Shown piece after piece: positions 26,882 through 32,969 of a stretch of DNA of 32,969 nt. Numbering within the stretch: the first letter of the stretch is position 1; every line of letters starts with the position of its first letter. The stretch spans positions 1 to 32,969 of the forward strand of contig FR892016.1 of the NCBI GenBank assembly GCA_000434235.1. Reading direction: 5' to 3'. The DNA is from Alistipes sp. CAG:268 (GTDB taxonomy: Bacteria; Bacteroidota; Bacteroidia; Bacteroidales; Rikenellaceae). The translations under genes and the position numbers were made by a program. A model generated the notes under the pieces. The model searched no databases, was not told where the DNA came from, and was given only the letters and a program-made list of their open reading frames with translations.

Positions 26882-28384
26882 ATGAATACCGATCTGAATC
26901 CCAATCCGCTCGTACGCTTTCTCGGAAAGCCGTGCTGCGACTTCACGCGTGCCGATCTGATCCGTTATGTCAAGGAGAACGGCATCGAGATGATCAATCT
27001 CCGTTACCCGGGGGCGGACGGGCGTCTGAAGACCCTGAATTTCGTCATCAACGACGAGGCCTACCTGGAGAGCATCCTCACCTGCGGCGAGCGGGTGGAC
27101 GGTTCGAGCCTCTTCCCCTATATCGAGGCGGGTTCGAGCGACCTCTACGTTGTGCCGCGCTACCGCACGGCCTTCCGCAACCCCTTCAGCGAAATCCCCT
27201 CGCTCGACATCCTGTGCAGCTACTACACCAAGGACGGCGAGCCCTTTGACATGGCTCCCGAGCAGGCGCTGCGCCGTGCACACGAAGAGTTGCGCCGCGT
27301 GACGGGTTTCGATTTCCACGTCATGGGCGAACTGGAGTTCTATGTCGTCAGCCCGAAGGAGGATCTCTTCCTTGCGGCCGACCAGCGGGGCTACCATGAG
27401 TCCACGCCCTTCAACAAGGCGGCCGAGTTCCGCATGCGCGCCATGCAGTACATCGCCCAGGCGGGCGGCGAGATCAAGTACGGCCACTCGGAGGTGGGCA
27501 ACTTCACGCAGGAGGGACTGATGTACGAACAGAACGAGATCGAGTTCCTGCCTACCGACCTCGAGGCTGCGGCTGACCAGCTGCTCGTCGCCAAGTGGAT
27601 CATCCGCACGCTGGCCTACGAGTACGGCGTCGATGTCACCTTCGCCCCGAAGATCACCGTCGGCAAGGCCGGCAGCGGCCTCCATATCCACACGCGCCTG
27701 ATGCACGACGGCCGCAACGCCATGACCAACGCCGACGGCAGCCTCTCCGAGGCGGCACTGAAGGCCATCGCGGGCTACCTTTCGCTCGCTCCTTCGCTCA
27801 CGGCCTTCGGCAATACGAATCCGACCTCCTATTTCCGCCTTGTGCCGCACCAGGAGGCCCCGACCAACATCTGCTGGGGCGACCGCAACCGCTCGGTGCT
27901 CGTGCGCGTGCCGCTGGGCTGGAGTGCCGGCGCCAACCGCATGGCCTGCGATGCCAACCCGCACGAGGAGCCCTCGTCGCTGGACGTGAACCTCAAGCAG
28001 ACCGTCGAGTTCCGCTGCCCCGACGGCTCGGCCGACATCTACCTGCTGCTGGCGGGTCTGGCCGTTGCTGCGCGCCACGGCTTCGAGATGGAGAACGGGG
28101 TGCAGTATGCCCGCGACCGCTACGTCGATGTGAACATCTTCGACGACCGCAACCGCGAGGTGCTCGAGCGCCTGAGCCAGCTCCCGGCCTCGTGCGAGGA
28201 GTCGGCCCGGCGCCTTTCGGAGCAGCGTGCCGTCTACGAGCGCTACGGCGTCTTTCCCCCGCGCCTGATCGACGGACTGGTCGATCGCCTTGCTTCCTTC
28301 CGCGACGCACACCTGCGCGAGGAGCTGGGTGGCGACGAGTCGAAGATCAAGGCCCTTGTCGATACCTATTTCTACTGTGGCTGA
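26882..28384 (+). CDS. glnA: Glutamine synthetase
   Basis: A 500-residue glutamine synthetase that joins glutamate and ammonia using ATP. The N-terminal beta-grasp domain (about 20-120) is followed by the catalytic barrel with metal and substrate motifs MGELEFYVV (Glu), Glu in YEQNEIEFLPTDL, GSGLHIHTRL (His) and CWGDRNRSVLVRVP (Arg). It is slightly longer than the E. coli enzyme. The C-terminal region (about 410-480) has no NLYDLP adenylylation loop that I can see, so control by GlnE-type adenylylation is unlikely. It is a single gene with its own promoter and a clean terminator at 28427-28468. Confidence 0.95.
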   Translation: MNTDLNPNPLVRFLGKPCCDFTRADLIRYVKENGIEMINLRYPGADGRLKTLNFVINDEAYLESILTCGERVDGSSLFPYIEAGSSDLYVVPRYRTAFRNPFSEIPSLDILCSYYTKDGEPFDMAPEQALRRAHEELRRVTGFDFHVMGELEFYVVSPKEDLFLAADQRGYHESTPFNKAAEFRMRAMQYIAQAGGEIKYGHSEVGNFTQEGLMYEQNEIEFLPTDLEAAADQLLVAKWIIRTLAYEYGVDVTFAPKITVGKAGSGLHIHTRLMHDGRNAMTNADGSLSEAALKAIAGYLSLAPSLTAFGNTNPTSYFRLVPHQEAPTNICWGDRNRSVLVRVPLGWSAGANRMACDANPHEEPSSLDVNLKQTVEFRCPDGSADIYLLLAGLAVAARHGFEMENGVQYARDRYVDVNIFDDRNREVLERLSQLPASCEESARRLSEQRAVYERYGVFPPRLIDGLVDRLASFRDAHLREELGGDESKIKALVDTYFYCG

Positions 28385-28426
28385 CAGCCTTGCTGCGGCT
28401 GACTCCTCCCAACGGCCGCAGTACAT

Positions 28427-28468
28427 GATCGGAATCTCCGTGTGAAAGCGGTGATTCCGATCTTTTTT
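28427..28468 (+). terminator. Rho-independent terminator of glnA
   Basis: A perfect 10-bp stem (28427-28436 with 28453-28462), a 16-base loop and a T6 run (28463-28468), 43 bases beyond the glnA stop. Confidence 0.93.
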
Positions 28469-28470
28469 CC

Positions 28471-28498
28471 TATTTTTGTGCCGGACAAAACAAAAATA
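28471..28498 (+). promoter_or_regulatory. -7 element within an inverted repeat before the protease gene
   Basis: TATTTTTG at 28471-28478 matches the Bacteroidetes -7 consensus and lies just beyond the glnA terminator. The same bases form the left arm of a 9-bp perfect inverted repeat (28471-28479 with 28490-28498, 10-base spacer). No -33 box is visible at the proper spacing, so transcription may need an activator or an alternative sigma factor, and the repeat is a candidate operator. The leader would be about 80 bases. Confidence 0.45.
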
Positions 28499-28565
28499 AA
28501 ACCGATTGGATCATCCGTTTTACGTTTGATTCATGAAGATTTGAAACTTTACTCTTTTTTGAAGT

Positions 28566-30266
28566 ATGGGAAGAAAATCACTGTATCTGGAGAAGATTTT
28601 CATGTGGTTTTGTATCGGTGTGTGTTGTGTGGCATTTTCTGCCTGTACCTCTGAGAAAGCCGAATTCGACGGACCGGGCGGCGACGGCTGTCTGCAACTC
28701 ACCTTCTCCCGGGTTGCGACACGGGCGGATGTGGCGCAGGACGGCTCCGGCGATTTCGTCGAGGGCGACCGTATCGGTCTCTATATCGACAACGGCGCCG
28801 ATGTCAGCTACCGCCAGCTTACGCTGACCGGCGGTCAGTGGCTGCCTCTTCTCAAACGGTCGGAATTCGGCAGCGGAAGGCTGAACCTGTCGGCCTGGTA
28901 TGCCGGCGGAAGCGAACTCTCGACCGGACAGACCGAGGGCGTCCCGTTCCGTATCGCATCGGACCAGAGCGGGGAGGGGCATGCCGCCTCCGACCTGTTG
29001 TTTTCGCGCCTGACGCTCGAAGAGGGTGTATACCGGGGTGATTTCACCTTTGCTCATGCCCTGCACCGCGTGACGGTGGTTCTTTCGGGCAATACGGACG
29101 GCGCAGGGATTGCTGTGCGCAGCAAACTCGACGGAACACTTGATCTGCTCAGCGGCGAGGCCCGGGTATCCGACGGCGATTTCGGCTGGATCGAACCCCG
29201 CCGCAATGCCGACGGAAGTTTTGAGGCGATCATCTTTCCGCAGCCGGCTTCGCCCTACCGGGCGGACGAGGGGCTGCTGAAGATCTCCGCCAACGGCAAG
29301 GAGTCTTTCTTCAAGGCTCCGGAGCAGCTGAACGACGGCTCGGAACTGGTCGATTTCGTTCCGGGCAAGCAGACAACCGTCCGCCTGTCGGTGAAGGGCG
29401 ACGGTTCCGAGTGGGCCGGCAAGAAGTGCTGGGTTTACGGGATCACGCCTTCCGAAGAGGGCGATTGGCTGCAGCTCTATCCCGATCTCTATTGGACCTA
29501 TTACCTCCCGTGGAAGCCGGAGTACGGCTGGTATGATTGCAACAAGCGTAATCCTACGGCAAATCCGGACGGAGTGCCCGACGGCATGTTGTGCTGGGCT
29601 GCGACGGCTTCGAACCTCATGCACTGGTGGATCGCCCAGAACAAGGAGTATATCGATCTCTACGGCGATCGCTATACGGGCCCCGACTATGCGTATCCGC
29701 TTGATAAGCCGCAGGAGAGCGACATTTTCCAATGCTTTATCGATTCGTTCTACGACGAGGCCGGCTACGGCGATGCAGGGGTGAACTGGTTCATCCACGG
29801 TATCGAGCCTTCGGCTCCTCTTTTGAGAACCCCCAAAAACAAGGCAGGCTATTTCAAGGAGGTCTTCCCCGAAGGGGTCAAACTTTCCCAAAATGTGGGC
29901 GGTTTGAGCCGTGAGAATTTCAACAAGGTTATCAAGGACGCGCTGACCAACAAGAAGGGGTTGGGGCTGACCATCGGAGCGGTCCGCACGGGCCATGTAG
30001 TGACAATGTGGGGAGCCGAGTTCAACGACGAGGGTGATGTCTCCTATATTTACATCGCCGATAACAACGACCGCAATCAGTACGGGCCCTACAATGTCGG
30101 ATGCATCCGTCTGCGGATCGTTTATGTCACTTTGCCTGGAACTACGGCAACCACGACGCACTACAGCAATGACTATATCGGTTCGGAGGACGTGACGTTT
30201 CCCATCAACCGTCTGTTTACCGTTTCGCTGGGTCAGGAGTATTGGAAGGAGTACCTGCATCTGTGA
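28566..30266 (+). CDS. Fimbrillin-like/IdeS-type cysteine protease lipoprotein
   Basis: A 566-residue two-domain lipoprotein. The signal ends with lipobox Phe-Ser-Ala-Cys27. Residues about 40-285 resemble the fimbrillin-like (Mfa-like) domain: acidic GDRIGLYID segment, then FTFAHALHRVTVVLSG. Residues about 290-566 match the IdeS/Mac (C66) immunoglobulin protease family: GWYDCNK with Lys327 (IdeS Lys84), LCWAATASNLMHWW with Cys343 (IdeS Cys94), GHVVTMWGAEF with His477 (IdeS His262) and Asp499 22 residues on (IdeS Asp284). IdeS Asp286 is Asn501 here. The end NRLFTVSLGQEYWKEY also matches. It probably sits on the outer membrane surface; immunoglobulin as substrate is inferred. A fimbrillin-like lipoprotein follows 98 bases later. 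Translation could start at Met13. Confidence 0.88.
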   Translation: MGRKSLYLEKIFMWFCIGVCCVAFSACTSEKAEFDGPGGDGCLQLTFSRVATRADVAQDGSGDFVEGDRIGLYIDNGADVSYRQLTLTGGQWLPLLKRSEFGSGRLNLSAWYAGGSELSTGQTEGVPFRIASDQSGEGHAASDLLFSRLTLEEGVYRGDFTFAHALHRVTVVLSGNTDGAGIAVRSKLDGTLDLLSGEARVSDGDFGWIEPRRNADGSFEAIIFPQPASPYRADEGLLKISANGKESFFKAPEQLNDGSELVDFVPGKQTTVRLSVKGDGSEWAGKKCWVYGITPSEEGDWLQLYPDLYWTYYLPWKPEYGWYDCNKRNPTANPDGVPDGMLCWAATASNLMHWWIAQNKEYIDLYGDRYTGPDYAYPLDKPQESDIFQCFIDSFYDEAGYGDAGVNWFIHGIEPSAPLLRTPKNKAGYFKEVFPEGVKLSQNVGGLSRENFNKVIKDALTNKKGLGLTIGAVRTGHVVTMWGAEFNDEGDVSYIYIADNNDRNQYGPYNVGCIRLRIVYVTLPGTTATTTHYSNDYIGSEDVTFPINRLFTVSLGQEYWKEYLHL

Positions 30267-30364
30267 TGCATGCTTCGTTCCGGATGGAATACGGCTTTTC
30301 CGGGGCCGGGCGGAGAGCATCCGTCGAACCGGCTGTAATGTATAACCAAAAAAAGTGAAAGAAC

Positions 30365-31219
30365 ATGAAAGTTTCATATTTTGCATTCATGGCTGCGGCC
30401 ATGTGGGCCTGCTGCGGCTGCAGCAGCGAGAAGTCGGGTGACAAACCCGTTGCCGACGCAAAGATCGGCATCCGTACCTCGATTCTGGACCGCAGCGAGA
30501 TGCGCACACCCTCCCTCGACAGCAACGGCAGCGGGTCGTTCGCCGACGGGGACCACTTCTCGCTGCTTGTTTCCGACGGAGCCGACGGCCTGCTCGATTT
30601 CGATTACGAGACGGGCGTCACGCAGCTCTACTGGAAGGATGTAACGTTCGCCTCCTCGCCCGAGAAGGTGCATTTTGCGGCCTGCTACCCGAAGCGGGAC
30701 CTCTCCGGAGCACAATTCGCCTTCGACCTGGAGACGGAGGCCGACAAGGACCTGTTGCTGGCCCGCACGGCCGACGTGCCTGCAGGAACGACCGCTCCGG
30801 TCGATCTGACCTTCCGTCACGCCATGCACCGTCTGGTGGTGACCTTCACGGATGATTCCGATGTCGATACCGAGAGCGTCCAGACCGTATGTACGGCCCG
30901 TTCGGCCTGCACGGTCGATCTGCTCGACGGTACGTTGAAGACCGACGAGGGCCGCAAGGCCTCCTTCTCCGCCCGGGGCAAGTCGGTCTTCTTCTTGCTC
31001 GTGCCCCAGAAGACTTCGGATGTGGAGTTCGAACTCCGGTTCGACGACCGGACCTGCCGGGTTCCGCTGAGCGACCATGCCGGCTCGCACGACGAACTGC
31101 TTGGCGGCATGCAGCTCCATGTCGAACTGACGCTCAAGGAAGGGCGCGTCGAGATCGGCAAGACAACGATCGAAGGGTGGGGCGACCAGGGTACGGTCGA
31201 GGGTGAAATCATCCTCTGA
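30365..31219 (+). CDS. Fimbrillin-family lipoprotein
   Basis: A 284-residue lipoprotein with signal MKVSYFAFMAAAMWACCGC, lipidated probably at Cys19, followed by a Ser/Glu/Lys-rich linker. The body follows the fimbrillin-like pattern: FADGDHFSLLVSDGADG (about 59-75), a PVDLTFRHAMHRLVVTF segment (about 142-158) and a C-terminal KTTIEGWGDQGTVEGEI strand, as in Mfa/Fim-type shaft or anchor subunits. It shares the pattern of the N-terminal half of the preceding protease and lies 98 bases after it, so the two likely act together on the cell surface, perhaps as paired subunits. No other pilus gene is nearby. Confidence 0.85.
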   Translation: MKVSYFAFMAAAMWACCGCSSEKSGDKPVADAKIGIRTSILDRSEMRTPSLDSNGSGSFADGDHFSLLVSDGADGLLDFDYETGVTQLYWKDVTFASSPEKVHFAACYPKRDLSGAQFAFDLETEADKDLLLARTADVPAGTTAPVDLTFRHAMHRLVVTFTDDSDVDTESVQTVCTARSACTVDLLDGTLKTDEGRKASFSARGKSVFFLLVPQKTSDVEFELRFDDRTCRVPLSDHAGSHDELLGGMQLHVELTLKEGRVEIGKTTIEGWGDQGTVEGEIIL

Positions 31220-31232
31220 TCCTCCCTTCCGG

Positions 31233-31267
31233 CCGGCACTGGAAATCCGTCGGGATTCCGGTGCCGG
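31233..31267. terminator. GC-rich hairpin after the fimbrillin gene
   Basis: A 7-bp outer stem (31233-31239 with 31261-31267) continues inward with a bulged stem of about 7 pairs. No T run follows, so termination is possible but not certain. Confidence 0.45.
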
Positions 31268-31371
31268 GCCATCTTCCGCAAGGGCTGTGCGGGTGCGGCT
31301 TTTGGCCCGCCCGAGCCGGTTCGCCGGCTGAATCCGATCATCATCGCATGAACCCATAAAACCAATCTGCT

Positions 31372-32820
31372 ATGTCATCCATCACCTCTCTCGAACCGCG
31401 CATCGTCTGGGAACAGTTCGATGCCATCACGCAGGTTCCGCGCCCCTCGAAGAAGGAGGGCCGGATCATCGACTTCCTGGTGGCGTTCGCCGAGCGCCAC
31501 GGCATCGAATACCGCAAGGATGCGACGGGCAACGTCGTCATGCGCAAACCCGCCACCCCGGGCTTCGAGAACCGTCCGGCGGTCATCCTCCAGTCGCACA
31601 TGGACATGGTCTGCGAGAAGAACTCCGACGTGGAGTTCGACTTCGAGCACGACGCCATCCGTACCCGCATCGACGGGGAGTGGGTCAAGGCCGAGGGCAC
31701 GACGCTCGGCGCCGACTGCGGCATCGGCATGGCCGCCGCGCTGGCCGCGCTGCTCGACCCGTCGGTCGAGCACGGACCCCTCGAGGCGCTCTTCACGGTC
31801 GATGAGGAGACCGGCCTCACGGGTGCTTTCGGACTGGGCGAGGGAATGCTCACGGGCACCTACCTGATCAACCTCGACTCCGAGGACGAGGGCGAGCTGT
31901 TCATCGGCTGCGCCGGCGGCATCGACACGCTGGCCACGTTCCGCTATACGACCGTTGCGGCCCCTGCCGACCACCGCTTCTTCCGCGTCCGCGTCTCCGA
32001 CCTGCAGGGCGGACACTCGGGCGACGACATCGACAAGGGACGAGTCAATTCGAACAAGACGGCCGCCCGCCTGCTCTGGGAGGGTTGGCAGCGCTTCGCC
32101 CTGCGCCTGAGCCGCTTCGACGGCGGCAACCTGCGCAATGCCATCCCGCGCGAAGCCGAGGTCCTCTTCGGCATCCCCGCCTCCTGCGAGGCTGCATTCC
32201 GCAGCTGGTTCGGGGAGTTTGCCGCCGAACTCGGCGCCGAGTTCCACCTCCGCGAGCCGAATTTCCGCATCACGCTCGACGAGGCTGCCCCGGCCCCCGT
32301 GCTCGACGAATCGGCCCAGCGGGCCCTGGTGCTGGCCCTGGTCGGTGTCCCGAACGGCGTGCTCGACATGTCGTTCGCCGTGCCGGGCCTGGTCGAGACC
32401 TCGACCAACCTCGCCTCGGTGAAGTTCGAGGGCGACGACCGCATCGTGGTCACCACTTCGCAGCGCTCGTCGGTCGAGAGCGCCAAGCGCTATGCCATGC
32501 AGGCCGTCGAGTCGGTCTTCGCGCTGGCCGGCGCAGAGGTCGTCCACTCCGACGGCTATCCGGGCTGGGCTCCCGATCCCTCGTCGCGCCTGCTGGCCGT
32601 CACCGTTGCGGCCTACGAGCGCCTCTTCGCCACCACGCCGAAGGTCCGTGCCATCCATGCAGGCCTCGAGTGCGGACTCTTCCTTGAGAAATACCCCCAC
32701 CTCGAGATGGTCTCCTTCGGGCCGACGCTCCGCGGCGTCCACTCGCCCGACGAGCGCCTCGAGATCGCCACGGTGCCGAAGTTCTGGGACCTGCTCAAGG
32801 AGACGCTCCGTACCCTCTGA
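31372..32820 (+). CDS. pepD: Aminoacyl-histidine dipeptidase (PepD, cytosol nonspecific dipeptidase)
   Basis: A 482-residue M20-family metallopeptidase that splits dipeptides such as those with C-terminal His. The metal-binding motifs are clear: LQSHMDMVCE (His and catalytic Asp), GADCGIGMAAALA (bridging Asp), TVDEETGLTGAFG (catalytic Glu and metal Glu), and a C-terminal HAGLECGLF (His and Glu). The lid/dimerisation domain occupies about 190-390. Length is normal for PepD. It is cytoplasmic and probably a separate transcription unit; I see no clear consensus promoter in the 150 bases upstream. Confidence 0.96.
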   Translation: MSSITSLEPRIVWEQFDAITQVPRPSKKEGRIIDFLVAFAERHGIEYRKDATGNVVMRKPATPGFENRPAVILQSHMDMVCEKNSDVEFDFEHDAIRTRIDGEWVKAEGTTLGADCGIGMAAALAALLDPSVEHGPLEALFTVDEETGLTGAFGLGEGMLTGTYLINLDSEDEGELFIGCAGGIDTLATFRYTTVAAPADHRFFRVRVSDLQGGHSGDDIDKGRVNSNKTAARLLWEGWQRFALRLSRFDGGNLRNAIPREAEVLFGIPASCEAAFRSWFGEFAAELGAEFHLREPNFRITLDEAAPAPVLDESAQRALVLALVGVPNGVLDMSFAVPGLVETSTNLASVKFEGDDRIVVTTSQRSSVESAKRYAMQAVESVFALAGAEVVHSDGYPGWAPDPSSRLLAVTVAAYERLFATTPKVRAIHAGLECGLFLEKYPHLEMVSFGPTLRGVHSPDERLEIATVPKFWDLLKETLRTL

Positions 32821-32835
32821 CGCGCGCCGCAAGCC

Positions 32836-32969
32836 ATGTTCCGCGCGCCGCTTCTCGTGCTTTTGGTGCTCTTCGCCGGATCGGCTGCGGCCCAGTCGCC
32901 CGATGACGACGAATACTACCCCTATGCCGGGCGCGAGGAGCGGAGGGAGCTGCTGACAACCGTTTCGAC
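32836..32969 (+). CDS. Start of a secreted protein, cut by the window edge
   Basis: From the ATG at 32836 a frame runs open to the last base (44 codons). It encodes a clear signal peptide (MFRAPLLVLLVLFAGSAAAQ) followed by an acidic and tyrosine-rich start of the mature protein (SPDDDEYYPYAGREERREL). It begins 16 bases after the pepD stop, so it may be cotranscribed. Too little is visible to name a family. Confidence 0.7.
   Translation, partial: MFRAPLLVLLVLFAGSAAAQSPDDDEYYPYAGREERRELLTTVS

Noticed and set aside
26807..28426. Open frame of 539 codons opposite glutamine synthetase
   Set aside because: Antisense shadow of an unmistakable glutamine synthetase gene.
28578..30386. Open frame of 602 codons opposite the protease gene
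   Set aside because: Antisense shadow; the sense frame carries lipobox, fimbrillin-like and IdeS-like motifs.
31375..32832. Open frame of 485 codons opposite pepD
   Set aside because: Antisense shadow of a clear M20 dipeptidase.

Overview
The window looks like chromosome from a high-GC member of the Bacteroidales, most like Alistipes/Rikenellaceae; this is inferred from gene content and promoter style, not from a marker gene. Supporting signs are Bacteroidetes-type promoters (TTTG or TTG, about 20 bp, then TAnnTTTG/A) in front of many genes, weak Shine-Dalgarno sequences, fimbrillin-type lipoproteins, DUF4251 and DUF2795 proteins, and a GC-rich codon bias that leaves long meaningless open frames opposite real genes.

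Layout. 1-745: no convincing gene, but a run of consecutive inverted repeats. 746-6279 (minus): a complete tripartite RND efflux operon (lipoprotein adaptor, inner-membrane pump, TolC-like channel), divergent from an AraC regulator (6450-7469) whose C-terminal tail is altered beside tandem repeats and a DprA-like gene fragment. 7617-8954 (minus): an exported amidohydrolase. 9163-17721: a dense redox/electrophile-response stretch in which small flavin, quinone and iron-sulfur enzymes sit beside one-component regulators: HxlR + quinone oxidoreductase + EFR1-type flavodoxin/ferredoxin; AraC divergent from a radical SAM enzyme and a cupin; HxlR divergent from an NTF2-like protein and an iron-sulfur-flavoprotein-like reductase; a secreted flavin reductase-monooxygenase fusion divergent from another AraC.

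17722-19433 is an AT-rich scar carrying a tyrosine recombinase that stops at its HxxRH motif and therefore lacks the nucleophilic tyrosine. 19483-28384 is mostly housekeeping: DUF2795 protein, SAM methyltransferase overlapping a CvfB-like RNA-binding protein, omega-amidase-like nitrilase, UvrA (with a 10-residue tandem duplication in its second ABC signature loop), DUF4251 protein, IspF and glutamine synthetase.

28566-31219 is the most striking locus: a lipoprotein joining an N-terminal fimbrillin-like domain to a C-terminal cysteine protease domain that aligns with the streptococcal IgG protease IdeS/Mac (Lys327, Cys343, His477, Asp499), followed by a second fimbrillin-like lipoprotein. This reads as a surface-anchored, possibly immunoglobulin-directed protease system of a gut commensal. 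The window ends with a PepD-type dipeptidase and the start of a secreted protein cut by the window edge.
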